Positions 50,149-61,982 are shown, numbered from the stretch's first letter. The stretch is 64,000 nt of DNA from Peromyscus leucopus (GCF_004664715.2 NC_051072.1:38750142-38814141), one strand, 5' to 3'. Numbers and translations are program-made. The notes: generated from the letters alone by a model not told the origin.

Positions 50149-50190
50149 GGTGGGGGGCGCTGGGTGGGGGGCAGTGGGGGGTGGGGAGGA
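50149..50190 (+). other. G-quadruplex motif
   Basis: Five G runs of 3-6 with loops of 1-4 bases (TGGGGGGCGCTGGGTG, then GGGGGCAGTG and GGGGGTGGGG). It exceeds the G3+N1-7 rule and lies in otherwise unremarkable intergenic DNA. Confidence 0.75.
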
Positions 50191-50689
50191 AACTTTTTTC
50201 AGTTGCACGTGGAAGTCAAAGATGAGTTTTAAAACTCCAAAGTCAGCAAAGTTCTGACCATAACATCCTCCATTTTCAACGTGTTTATCTAATTCCTACA
50301 TGATATCTCCCGTCAAAGATGTAGTTTCCATGATGAAAACACGGTGAAATGGAGGATTCGATACTTTTAAATGAGATGAACAGTGCTGGGCCAAATTAGG
50401 GAGACTAATATACATAAAATGGAAATAAAGTAGAGGTAAAGCGATGCTATTTCCTCTGTCTAAAAAAAAATCCACCAAGCGAAGAGCCCCTTCTCCACAG
50501 ACTGAGTTGTAAAATGAAGGAAGGAAAAATCCTTGCCCACACTGAGATGGGAGGAAACAGTACACTTAAGCAAAGAGCCTGCTGAATATTTAATGCCTCC
50601 AGTTCACAAAGCCACTTAGTTGCTTTGATATTTACGGCTTTTATTGCTTCCTGCCTTATGCTCTTCTCCCTTTCTTACCTAGCACAGGG

Positions 50690-51080
50690 CTTTCACTCTC
50701 CACTGAAAACAGCCTATCCTCAGCCACTTGGAAACTGCCCTTTTGACCTTCTGTAGCTTTTCTTTTCAGCCCGGGATTCCATCCATCTCTTCTCCCTGCT
50801 AACCTTCCTCTATGTGATAACATGTTCTCTGGTCACCCAAACTTGAGGTACTGTTTCCTCCAGCCTATTTTTCCTTATCTCTAATGCCCAGATCTCTTCC
50901 CTTCTACCTTTAGCCTCCTGGCTGCTGCACTCGGCTCCCCTCTCTCCCCTCTCCCTTCCCTCCCCCTTACTGCACATCAGCCCAGGCTCACTCTGGTCTC
51001 TCCCAGATGTCCCTGCCTTTATCTGCTCTCCCTCTTTTATCTGCAATAAACCTTCTCCTCCAATGTATCTAGGAGCAATC
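50690..51080 (+). repeat. Dispersed repeat, family B copy 1
   Basis: Shares its 3' part with 55440-55690: 'tagcctcctggctgctgcac' against 'ggcctcctggctgctgcacc', a C/T-rich block, then 'tctgcaataaaccttctcct' and 'tctaggagcaatccttttct'. AATAAA near the end suggests an LTR or another polyadenylated repeat. Confidence 0.55.
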
Positions 51081-52459
51081 CTTTTCTTTTCCTTTTTTTT
51101 TAATTATTGTTTTCCATTCGTTAATCGCTCTCTCTGCTCCTCGCTTTCTCTGTTGGCAAAAAAGGCTGGTCATACTGCCTCAATGTCTGTTGTGAAGATG
51201 TGTCTTGAAGATGAATCTGGATACAGACACTGGCCCTTGCTACCTGTTTCCTACTACTTTATACCCAGGGATTTATCCTTAGACATCTGGACCTCGGCTT
51301 CATTCTCTTTGCTAAATGGATACCTCATTTCTTCTTCAATGTAGTTTCCATAGCTCTTAATGAATGAGCGATGCTTCTGCTGTACTCCAAAGTCATCCGT
51401 AGTTGTCACTGGCAGAGGTTCTAATACAGCCCCTCATCTTGACATCTATGATGGACTCTACACACTAGAGGCCCATTGAAGGTAAGTAAGCTCTTTGCTT
51501 CAGGTCAAAAGAATGGAATCCACCTCTGGGTGGAGATGTGCCATTGTCCCCTCAAGAGTTCATCTGTTTAGGCTAGCTGACTGCCTGGTTAAGGCTGTGC
51601 CTTTCAGGAAGGCAGATTCATCAGGCTAAAGAGGTGGGAGGAATAATTATCACGTCAATAAGATAATCTCCTTCCCAGAAGCCCATCCCTAATGTCATCA
51701 CTCAGGAAGCCGCAGCCACAGGGCTGGGTTAAGCCTGCCCCCATTTCTGAGTTACTCAGAAAAGCATTGCTTTCCAGGGCTAGCCGAAGCTTAAGCACAC
51801 TTGCCCTGGTACTTGGAGCTTTCCTACTCTCTTCTTGAAGCTGTCTTCCCTGCCATGTGGCTGACCTCATCCTGGCTTACCTCAAATGGCATCGAGTTTT
51901 GTCTCTTCTCCCTCTTCTGGACAGCTGCTGAGATCTGCAGCTTGTCTGTCCACCCAGGCCTTTTCTTTTAAACCCTAATAAAATTAGCCTCAAGCTTCCT
52001 TCTGAGTTTATTCAATTCTTTTACTAAGGAGACTAAGAAACTTGAGAGGGAACTCCAGTTTCCCAATAACCTGACAACCAGGAGGCACTCCTCAACATTT
52101 CTAGTAAATGGACTGTATTTCCAGATTCATGTCCCACTGCCAACACTGGGAACCTCCAGATCCACAGTCATAGCCTGTCCCTCCCCAGATCACCGCTACC
52201 TTCTCTCTCCCTTATCACACTTCTCACTCCGTCCAAGTTCTTGACAGGATTCTCAACTGTTTCAAACCAATGATAATAATAATAAAACTGACATCCCTTT
52301 TTTCTAGAACTCTCAGTTCCAAATTTTGATAAATGTGCCTGTAAAAGCTAACTTTATGAATGTACCCGAATCGCCTCTGCCCCTTCCTGAAATTTCATCC
52401 ATCTTGTAATATCACTGGAGGAAGACACTGTCCTGAATGTAGGGGACTCTTATGTCTTG

Positions 52460-52463
<4 letters not shown>

Positions 52464-52500
<37 letters not shown>
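52464..52500. repeat. (GT)n at the 3' end of the RPL29 retrocopy
   Basis: About 18 GT units directly at the 3' end of the pseudogene (CA on its own strand), where a poly(A) tail would be expected. Confidence 0.95.
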
Positions 52501-52501
<1 letters not shown>

Positions 52502-52502
<1 letters not shown>

Positions 52503-52921
52503 ACGGAGCTTGCTCCAAGTTTATTTGCAAAAACAGCATAGGGCACTGATCCTCTATCTGCAAATAGTGTGTAGGTGTGTCATACCGGTCCATCTGTCTT
52601 CACACTGGCAAAGAGAAACCTTTTCTATGGGGCCTTCACAGGGCCTGGGTACCTTTGGGAGCCTGAGCTAGAGCAGGAGCCTGGGCCTGAGCTGGACCTG
52701 TGGCCCCTGCCTTGGTTTGAACCTTGGGCTTTGGTTGGGAGAGCCTACAATCCCTAGCCATATAGCTTCTAATTCACTTCCCAAGCTTCCCATGAGCAAT
52801 GAAAGCAAGATGGCCAAGTTCGCGCCTGGGGCCCTTTGACATCTTGGGCTTAACCACTTTGGGTTTCTTTCTGGTTTTGGGGGGATTGGTTGTGTGTGGA
52901 GTGGTTCTTGAAGCTGGCCAT
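52502..52921 (-). pseudogene. Rpl29-ps: Processed pseudogene of ribosomal protein L29, internally deleted
   Basis: A retrocopy of the mRNA for 60S ribosomal protein L29, on the minus strand. The ATG is at 52921-52919 and the first codons give MASFKNHSTHNQS, close to the known L29 N-terminus MAKSKNHTTHNQS. Then about 75 codons are missing. In another frame the text resumes with KPKVVKPKMSKGP, LAFIAHGKLGK, a stop where L29 has Arg, IRSYMA, QPKPKVQTKAGA and the Ala/Pro/Gln-rich tail, ending at a TGA (52638-52636). A 3' UTR with AATAAA (52525-52520, complement) follows. The lack of introns and the poly(A) signal identify a retroposed copy. The frame change, deletion and in-frame stop make it non-functional. 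Other L29 pseudogenes are common in mammals. The 5' limit may extend to about 52990. Confidence 0.9.
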
Positions 52922-53095
52922 GTCTAAACGGTAACCAGCACCTCCCAAAGCACCTGGAATTGGAAGGGAAAGAGCTCTTACCTATTTTTAAATAACATTA
53001 TCCACCAAAACCAAGAAAAATCTGAGGAACTGTCACAACCAAAAGGAGCCTACAGACACCTAGCAGCCACTATAATGTGAAGGTAGCATTTCCAG

Positions 53096-53497
53096 TGTTG
53101 TGCCCAGATCGTGACCCCCAGAGAGACAACCAAAGACGAGCATGCCGGAATGCAAAAGCAAGGTTTAATTCTGATATCAAAAGCAATACAAGCCTAGCAG
53201 GGACTTCGTCCAATACATCCAACGCAGTGGAGGCTGGAGGAACGCCCACCTGTCTGCAACTCAGTTTTAAAGGAAAAGTCACAAGTTACATCATTTAGGG
53301 TCTAGTACAGGTACAATTCTGATTGGCTTGTGTCTAGGAATTCCAGAAATCACAATTCAGTTTCCTTCTAAGAAGTAGTTCCCACACCATTTTTCATTGG
53401 CTGCCCCAGATGGGGCATCTGGTGATTACACAGTCACTATGGAAACTAGGGTTGGACATTCTATGGTCAAGCAGTTGCTAGGGGCCAGGAGAGGACA
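53096..53497 (-). mobile_element. Solo LTR, antisense, with CCAAT boxes
   Basis: Read on the minus strand it starts TGTCCTCTCC and ends GGGCACAACA (402 bp). It holds two CCAAT boxes ('gccaatgaaa', 'gccaatcaga'), an ATTAAA signal ('cagaattaaaccttgc') and a U5 end 'ctctctgggggtcacgatct', a common ERV layout. The flanks are ttccag (53090-53095) and ttccat (53498-53503), a 5 of 6 match, so the upstream limit is tentative. No internal viral sequence is adjacent. Confidence 0.65.
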
Positions 53498-54210
53498 TTC
53501 CATATCCAGCAGCCATTACCTCCTGACTACCTTGTGACTCTGTATTTTTACACTTCCTGGTTTCTGGAATCTGAACTGACTGGTCTCAGTAACTTCTGCC
53601 TGTTCTCAAAAGGAAAATCTTAGCCTTAATTTTAGGTGAAAGCATTTTGGTCTTATTTCTAAGATGGCTCATTTTGGTCTCACACCAGGACAGGATGAGG
53701 CAGGAAGGAAGGTATAGGGGTGCTTCATTTCTTGAATGGTCTTTGAAAATATCGTATAATTTCAAAGGCACAATGGAGACTCTTGCAGACAAAATTTAGA
53801 GCCTGAATAAGGTGACGACAGGGGGAAAGAATGGGTTTGTGTATAGAGGGAAGACTTTTCTAGTGGTAAAGCATTTCAGGGGGCTGAGGGTAAAATAGAA
53901 TCCAGCTCTCTATCCCAGAGTACCCACTACAGAGCTCTGGAGGCAGTCCTGAGCCTTGTATATTGAGCTGGACAGGGATGCAAACAAGAGCTAGCATTTT
54001 GATATAATTAGTGAAATGTTCCAAAGTGGGAGCTAGCAGCAGGGTAAAGTTGGAACCAGTACCATCATTCCAGAAGTTCAGATGGTAAGTGGTCTAGATC
54101 AAGGGATCAATGGAGAGTTGCATGGAAAAATTAGGGATTCACAACAACCAACCATTAATGCCACACATCCTCAGTAATGGACAGGCTTGCAGGAGGCTTA
54201 GAAAACAATG

Positions 54211-54330
54211 AACAGGAGGGCGGTGGTGGCACACACCTTTAATCCCAGCACTCAGGAAGCAGAAGCAGGCAGGTCTCTTTGAATTTTCTGCCACCCTGGT
54301 CTATAGAGTGAGTTCCAGGACACAACATTT
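54211..54330 (+). mobile_element. B1 SINE
   Basis: 'gggcggtggtggcacacacc', 'tttaatcccagcactcagga' and 'gagtgagttccaggacacaa' in sense. The tail is eroded. Confidence 0.9.
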
Positions 54331-54354
54331 CACAAAGCCCAAGTTAGTCTCAAC

Positions 54355-54750
54355 TTTGCTAATACAGCTGAGGTTGGTCTTAAACTCAGGATCTTCCTGC
54401 CTTGAAGTGTTAATCTCATTAATCTTTATCAATAAAAATATTGGGCAAAAAACCCAAAAGATCAGAGAAGCAGAGAGCAGCTACCAGTCGCCTCCTACCT
54501 CTTTCGTTCCTCTGTCCAAAAAAACTGAGATCTTCCCTTGGCCCCACCCTACTATTTCCTGTCTCTTCTCTGTCTACAGTCCTCCAAACCTCTATGGTTA
54601 ATTTTGGTCAGCTAGTGGCTACTTCTGCCCTCTGACTCCAAGCAAGCTTTATTTGTCAGAACACAATCACAATATCATACAATACTGTCTCCATTTTTAA
54701 AATTGCTGGAACTAAAGGCATGTGACTCCATGCCCTGTTACTGATGGATT
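54355..54750 (-). repeat. Old B1-like SINE split by an LTR fragment
   Basis: The antisense B1 text 'gaggttggtcttaaactcag' and 'gatcttcctgccttgaagtg' stops near 54410 and resumes near 54703 with 'gctggaactaaaggcatgtg'. Between them (about 54411-54700) lies text related to the nested element at 42841 ('gatcagagaagcagagagca', 'cctctatggttaattttggt', 'caagctttatttgtcagaac'). Boundaries are approximate. Confidence 0.6.
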
Positions 54751-54959
54751 ACTATAATGGGAGTTCATATTTTACTCAGATTTTCTTAGTTTTAACCCAC
54801 TATCCTCTGGGCTTAAAGAGATAAAAGAAGGATTTGGTGTTAATGGAGCCTGGTGAGAACTGAAGCCCTAGAAGAGAATTTGCTAGAGACTCTTGACTTG
54901 TCAAGATGATGACAATGAGTGACTATGGAATACTCATCTCTAAACTAGACATCTCTATT

Positions 54960-55700
54960 GTCCCCACCCAGACTCAGGGGACATTAGGAAGAGGCAATGT
55001 AAAGAATGCAAGAGCCTGAGGAAGGGGCAGGGTGCTGTGGAACACTGTCTTTCAGGCTGGTCATGGCTGGACTCTTGAGCTCATAGCAGCTGTGATTAGG
55101 TGCATAGCATTGGGCTGTCAACAATTTGTCAAGGAGGAGAGACAGACTCATAAGACCCCTTACCCCTCCCTAATAAGAAAAATCATTAAAAAGGAAAATC
55201 AGCTAGCAGGAAAGCTGTTGCCAAGAAATACAGTTACTGTCAGGAGGCAGTGTGTGAAGTTTCAAACCTTGGACAAATGGCTGAGGTGCCTATTTAACAT
55301 ATCAAAGCAGACCAGACCTCCAGGTTCTCCCAGCAGCCCTCAGTCCCCACCTGTTACAAGGTAAGGCTAGCATACCCCACCCCCTACCCTGAACTTCCAG
55401 CCCAGGGGCTGGGCTGCCCTCCCCCGAGAGGCTTGTCCCTATATAATCCAGACATTTTGGTTACCTGCCCCTCTTTTGGTACCTCTGGCCTCCTGGCTGC
55501 TGCACCCAGTTCCCCCCTCTCTCCTATCTCTCTTCCCTCCCCCCTCTCCCCACATGGCCCAGCTCAGTCTGGTCATGTCCACTCTGGACTCCCCTAGACG
55601 TCGCTGTCTCTACCTATGCTCTCCCTCAAATATACATCAGACTTTCAACTCCAGCACACATGGGAGCAGTCATGTCCTTTCCTTCCCGTTTTATTTCTTT
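54960..55700 (+). repeat. Dispersed repeat, family B copy 2
   Basis: Longer copy of the repeat at 50690-51080. Landmarks are 'ctcatagcagctgtgattag', 'tgtcaaggaggagagacaga', 'gttactgtcaggaggcagtg', 'tccctatataatccagacat' (TATA-like) and an end 'gcacacatgggagcagtcat'. It is a retroposon or LTR family; the class is not assigned. Confidence 0.55.
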
Positions 55701-56585
55701 CTTCAATCAGACAGAGAGGATGAAGTCTCAGCGAGAGTGTATGTTTCAGGTGCATAGTTTTCCAATAGGAGTAAAAAAGTTATTGTACACCTCATAGCTT
55801 GAAAGTTAAATTCTTTTATGAAACAGTTTTTGATATAAAGAGTGGTGTAAAAAAAAAAGTGTCAGTGGATTCAACTCAAGGCAGTTTTCCTGGAGGTTCT
55901 GGGGGAGAATCTGTCCCCTGGGCCCTTCATCTCCTGAAGGTCCTTACATTCTCTCACGTTGTCTCTTTCTGGTTTCAAAGTCAAGAGGGCAGCATCTTTT
56001 ACTCTCTCTCCCTCCTTCTGTAAGTACCTTGTGATGACATTAGGTCTACTTAGGAAACCAGGAATAACCTCTGCATCTAAAATCTTTGACTCATCACACC
56101 CCTGAGGGTCCCTTTGCCATTTAAAGTAGCATAGTCGGTCTCAGAGGATGGGGATGTAACCATCTTTGGGAAGCATGATTCTGCCCACCACATTACAGTC
56201 CATCCTCTGCCACCCCTCAGTCACTTGTAGCAAGGGACAAACCCAACAGTTGGTCATGGAAGCCTGACGACACAGCCATGGGAGTCAGGCTTTGGGACAC
56301 AACACTGTGAAGGAAGACAGAGAATGGAGGCAGTGTGGGGCATTGGAGCCTTGCATTGTGAAATGTATCACATGGTATCATTTATATAAACTGTAAAATG
56401 CATAATATTTAGAAAAATACTGTAATTTTTTCAATTATTTCACATACATGGTAACATTTTAAAAAATAATGGGGTTTTGTGACTAACAAAAATTAGAAAG
56501 GGAGTACCCGTATCGTCCATGCACCTTATCACAAACACAGTTCATTGGTCACATGGATTCACATTACTTGTTTGTTTGTTCATTT

Positions 56586-56645
56586 TGTTTTTTTAAGATA
56601 GGGTTTTCCTCTGACACCCTGGCTGGCCTAGAACTCCATTGAGGT
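56586..56645 (-). repeat. B1 fragment, antisense
   Basis: 'ttttttaagatagggttttc' and 'ctggctggcctagaactcca' match the left part of an antisense B1. Confidence 0.7.
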
Positions 56646-57587
56646 TGGAGCAGAGAATAAAGCACATGACAGTTCATACTTCCACGGGGCCCACATGCTT
56701 CCCTTAGAAGTGTTTCCCGCCTTTAGCCCCAACATACTCATACAAGGCTGCTGACTTGAATGACTCCCTGCCATTGCATCCTGGACTTCTCTGTAGTGTT
56801 TACCTCAATTATAAATGCTCGACGATTTGATCATTTCAGTCATGGTTGTCTTCCTCAGCTCCCACAACAGGTTCTTGAAGACTGGGTCATTGTGTCCTTT
56901 CCTCATACATTAAACACAGTAACCAGGCATAAAGTGAGTCTTTAGGACAGTCCTTGAGTAGGTGAATGATAAATAATCAATTTAGGCCATTCACTCTCTA
57001 GATGAAGACACAATGGTCATGAATTTAAAAAGGGCAGGAGGCGAGAGAAGGATGGGACTTTAACACACGACTCCTGCTCCAGCCCACTTCTCACTTTAAT
57101 AAAACTGAAATGGAAAAGGCAAAGTCGGGGGTTCTGGTAGGATGTGGAACAAATGCAAAAGAGGGGAAATGCATATATTGAGAAACGGAGGGGGGAAAAA
57201 ACCTACCTTTTGCGAACCAAAATTAAGTAAAGAAGAAAAAGCAAACAGGAGAGCTGTCAGTGGAGACAGCTGCTGGGAGACTCCAGGAGGAAGCAGCCAG
57301 CAAACATTGATTCTATCCACTGCCCCCTGAAGCTGTGTAGGGCACATGTCTCCTACTGAAAGGGATAGGGTACCGACCATCTTTGACTATCCTTCCCAAG
57401 AGCTGGACTCCATTTCTTCCCCACTCCACCCCCAAAGCTCCCTGCAACTGTGGAATTCTTCCTATGCATTAGCTTCTAGCCTCATCCTTTTCTTGTGTCT
57501 CTACCTTTGTTGGGGCTCTAAATCTCTGCATTTCAGTCACTTTCTATTTCTTCATCCTGCTCTGTACTTGAAAGCCTCTGGGATAGC

Positions 57588-57735
57588 TCCATGGGGTAAA
57601 GGTGTCTGTTACCCAGACTTACAACCTGAGTTCCATCCCTGGGACCCGCAGGATGAAAGGAGAAATCTAACCTCCAGACAAGTACCAGAACATACATGCT
57701 GCTGCACGTGCAAATGAATACATCAATGGAATGTT
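57588..57735 (+). repeat. B3-like SINE
   Basis: 'acaacctgagttccatccct' and 'gggacccgcaggatgaaagg' with 'cacgtgcaaatgaatacatc' at the end are B3-like in sense; diverged 5' end. Confidence 0.65.
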
Positions 57736-58889
57736 TTTGAAAGAGAAAATGAAAGGCTGGTCTCTAAGGACTGCTCTGTGGGAAGAGGGAAAGAGCAGAA
57801 TTTGCATCTGTCTGGGTCTTCTGCAAGTTGGAAGTAGCCACCTTGCACCAATGAAGGCCATGGCTCCTGTGCCTAAAAATCTCACATTTCAATGGTAATT
57901 TCTTTTCCTTTTAGGTCCAGGAATCAGAAAGGTTTCCACAGATGCTATTCTTGTGGAGTCTTTCCTTCCCTTCCTGTTTTCCCAGTCTAGCCACACCTTT
58001 ATTCTGTTTGTACCTGCTCAGAGACAGGATAAGAATACACTGGAGAGTCTATTTGTCACCGTGAGATTATTTAGCATGGATTGGAAGCCCGCCAGTCTTT
58101 CCACTCAGGGTCTAAGGAACAACAAGCTTCACTGGAAAGCTGGTTTCTTTGCTTCCAACCATTAAGGTTATTTCTCTGGAAGTTGATTTTAAAAACAGTA
58201 ATAATGATTCTATAAAAGCAGATAACTTGCAAATTAGAACTCATGGCTCAGTTTGTGGTCTTCAGGAAGCCATGGATCCTCAAGTCCTCTTTCCCTTGCC
58301 CTGACCCTGCTCATTAGTGATTTTAAGAAAAATGCTATGGCTGGTTTCTTGCCCTCACCATCTATGAAGGTTAACTATGAAGAGTTATACAGACAAAATG
58401 TTTATAATTTAGAGATTTGCTGGTTTTCCTAGCAGGCTGAGTACTCACATTAAGAAAGAGAAGAAGACTCATTCTAAAGTGACTTGTCTGGGCTACAGAG
58501 CATTACTTAGCAGCCGAGGGCTTCCACTGTAGACGGTCAATAAAAGAACGCATGTGGCCCCATGTACATGCAGCCTAAGGGACAAGAAGGCACATCTCAA
58601 CCTAACGAAGTGTTTAGAGATGGGACAAAGATAGAAGGGAGATTTAGTTTAGTTTTCATGCTTGGGTTCGATATTTCAAATCAAAGCCCTGCAGCCCACG
58701 TCACACAGGATCTGAGGAATGGTGAGTGTTACCAACAAGCCCACATCGAGAAAGTAGAGTGTGTGTTACTCAACTATTTGGCGAAGTTTTAACACCTGCT
58801 AATCATTACTGCATTGTTCATACATTTTCTCTCACAAACCACAGAATTTAATATTCCAGCTAGTAGGAGGCATAAAATTCATCTGGTTA

Positions 58890-59000
58890 AATTCTTCTAT
58901 TTTATAGATAAGAAAACTGGAATCCAGAAACATGAACTGCCTGCCTAGGTCAGACAGCTGCTAGAAGCAGAGACAGATGCAAGCTTGATTAGTTTTTGGC
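58890..59000 (-). repeat. MIR-like fragment
   Basis: 'attttatagataagaaaact' and 'gtcagacagctgctagaagc' fit the antisense centre of MIR (cattttacagatgaggaaact... gtcacacagctagtaagt...). Confidence 0.6.
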
Positions 59001-59484
59001 TCCAGGAGCAGCGTACTTTCAAACCTCAGGAATTTAATGTTCCAGATTGCAGGGAGGGAGGACCAAAACACGTCAACCCTTTATTTAAGAGAACTTTCAA
59101 AAGCCCCAGAATCCATTAAGTTTGTCTAAAAACTATCTGGAAGAGAAAGAAGAAACAATAATTATATATATATATAATCTAAGGGAACTTATATAAACGT
59201 ATCTGTAAATAGAAAATGGGCTTAGGTTTTTGGCAATAGTAGCAAAATGCAGCTTAAAACACTTTTAAGAGGGCTGCCTTGTAAAGTGAAGCAGCTTTTG
59301 ACAGCAAATGTGGCTAGAATTGATCTAGAATGGCGATTCGCGAAGAAATCTAAGAGCTTCTTGCTGAGTCCATGGACTGCCGCGCTATACTTCGTGCTGA
59401 CTGGCTCATAAAGATACTGGCAGATCATAGTTCTATGCACTGCTCAAGAGGTGGGGGTGGGGAGCATGACTGAGCCATGGGTCT

Positions 59485-59640
59485 AGAGTACAGCTTTGCC
59501 GTTACTGTCGGATCTGCTCCACAACTCACTTTCTAGGTGATCTTCTTGGTCCACTAGGGAACCCCCTTGCCTCCTGTGGTTACTGGAAGAATCAATACAT
59601 TTTTGCATTCAGGAAGGGTTCAATATAACCAGTACTCACT
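59485..59640 (+). repeat. MIR-like fragment
   Basis: 'acaactcactttctaggtga' and 'ggaagaatcaatacattttt' resemble sense MIR. Weak. Confidence 0.4.
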
Positions 59641-60056
59641 GTTTTTATCAACAAAACAATCTAATCTGAGCTCTAACAGTCATGTGTGTGTGTTTGTCTT
59701 GGCATTACTTAATTTCAAATCTACTTAGAAGGGGAAAATAAAAAGAACACGCACCAAAGAGCCACCAGAGGGAGCTCTCTGGTCAGGCTAGATTGTCGAG
59801 GTGTCCTGGCATTATAGCCCATCCTCACTGAGCCCTACATCCCGTTCCTCCTTGAATTGAGGTTGCTGTGTGAAGGCAAATAGAACTGGTCTCTGCATTG
59901 TCTTTTCTTGAATTCAATTGACTCAAAGCCACAGCTCTTCACAATGGGCATGGCTGAAGTGTGCTCTGGAAAATGATGGTACTGAGACATCTTCACATAA
60001 AGGATACTGTATGTGTGTGTATACTAGTAGATAAGATAGATGACAGATAGGTAGAT

Positions 60057-60058
60057 AG

Positions 60059-60114
<56 letters not shown>
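60057..60114. repeat. (GATA)n microsatellite
   Basis: About 14 perfect GATA units, with imperfect GATA/GACA units on both sides. Confidence 0.97.
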
Positions 60115-60322
60115 AAGGCAAACAGGCAGACAGATATAGATAGATGATAGATAATGGATGGATAAGAGAGATCCAGGGACTGTGTTTTGGGAGATGATCT
60201 GGAATTGCATAGCCGAAAGCCAGAGTGCAAAGCTCATCCAGCCACACAGCACATGAGTCTGTGGCTGGCTCAGGTTCATTTTAGACAAATGTGTGCGTGT
60301 ATTCTCCAGACAAGTCCAGAGG

Positions 60323-60676
60323 TGTAGACAGATTTTTCTTTGGGCCACCAGCTTACAAAAAAAAGACACAGAGACATTATTAATTATGAAAACTTGGCCT
60401 ATAGCTTAGGCTTGTTCTTAACTAGCTCTTATAACTTAAATTAACCCATTTATATTAATTTATCTTCTATCACTTGGTGTTACCGCTTGTCCATTTTGTA
60501 CCTCTTGTTTCCTCTCCATGTCTCCTGGCTTCTCCTGTGCACCCAGATTCTCATCCTCTTCCTTTCTCTTCTCGAAAATCTTGCCTATCCCTCCTGCCTA
60601 GCTATTGGCTGTTCAGCTTTTTATTGCATCAATTATAGCAATACACCTTCACACAGTGTACAAACATCCCACAACA
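60323..60676. mobile_element. Solo LTR, family A copy 2
   Basis: 354 bp, starts TGTAGACAGA and ends CCCACAACA, flanked by cagagg (60317-60322) and cagtgg (60677-60682), a 5 of 6 match. Same family as 35784-36134, with matching length and order. No internal region is next to it, so it formed by LTR-LTR recombination. Confidence 0.75.
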
Positions 60677-61534
60677 CAGTGGTGTGTCCGGGACCAACCC
60701 AGTTCCAGCTTGTGATGCTCTTTGCCCCATCATGTCACAGCACCATACCTCTAACCCTTGTCAAGCTCAGCCTCTAGCTTCATAGAACCTCAGCAAACCG
60801 CAAAGTGCTGGAAAAGAGTCAGATGCTGCTCACAGCCGAGGTGGAATATTTTTATGTTTTAGAGCATTGCTATAATCTTGAGTTCTGGGCTCTTTTATCC
60901 TGTCTCTCCCACACCTTGCATGTGTGTATGTCTATGTCTATGTATGCATGTGTGCTTAATTTTTGTGAGAATCTTGCTGTGGAAAGATACATCATTCCAC
61001 GAGTCAACCATAGCTTTCTACCCTGTAACCTAGGCCAGACCTTGGTTCTTGCCACGGGAGCAGCCACACTACTTCTGTTCTGACATTGGAGCTCAGATCT
61101 GGGCTCCTAGAGCAGCAGTCTCCCGTTTTTTCTCAGCATGCCCTTCCTGCTACTTTACAGCTCCTCTTCTTGACTGTCCTGGACTCCTCACTTCGATCCC
61201 ATCCCACAGACCTAATCAACATCCCTTTGCCTCAGGAAAATCAAATCTAAAAACGTATTAATCCTCTCAAAGGAATTCCTCCCAAGTCAGTCACTGGCAC
61301 TCCTGATGAGGATGCCTCCCCACAAATGTGGATCCATTCTCCCCACGTCCTATCAGCATTTAAAATCTTTGCAAATCCATGCAGATGGCATCATCCCTTG
61401 GGAAGTGAGTCCTGATGGTCTGGCCTTCATGTTGAAGTGTGGTGGAACCTACAGTTGCTTCTTGGTTTGGGGGTGCTGTGGCTATTTGTTTTTTAGCCAC
61501 AAGTCTCATTAGCCTCCTCTCAAAACCATACAAT

Positions 61535-61536
<2 letters not shown>

Positions 61537-61592
<56 letters not shown>

Positions 61593-61661
61593 AAGGAAGG
61601 AAGGAAGGAAGGAAGGAAGGAAGGAAGGAAGGAAGGAAGGAAGGAAGGAAGGAAGGAAGGG
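61537..61661. repeat. (GA)n(GGAA)n microsatellite
   Basis: About 26 GA units followed by about 18 GGAA units; all-purine on this strand. Confidence 0.97.
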
Positions 61662-61982
61662 TACCATGTAGGTCATTTGGATATGTCTATGACCCTTCCA
61701 TCAACCCCAAGTCCTCACCTCGTTTCTGTTCCCCTGATCTACAGAGACCACCAGGGGCAGAGCTACAGGGAAAAGAGTCTCTTTCTAAAGAATGTTTGCC
61801 TATCTCTGTATCAAATAGAAACAGGACAAAGGGGCTCCACTATCCTCACGGGGTGGGGTGAGGGGGCGCCACTGTCCTCACCATTTGCCTCAAGTCATAG
61901 TTTACTATCATCATTCCAGGGTACCTCGGCTATAATTCATCACTTCTTTAATTGCAATTTTATAGAACTGGGTAAATCTGAG

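Noticed and set aside
57346..57717. Plus-strand frame of 123 aa
   Set aside because: No domain, and its end translates a B3-like SINE.
59923..60369. 148-aa minus frame rich in Tyr-Leu-Ser-Ile
   Set aside because: Translation of the (GATA)n array and a solo LTR.
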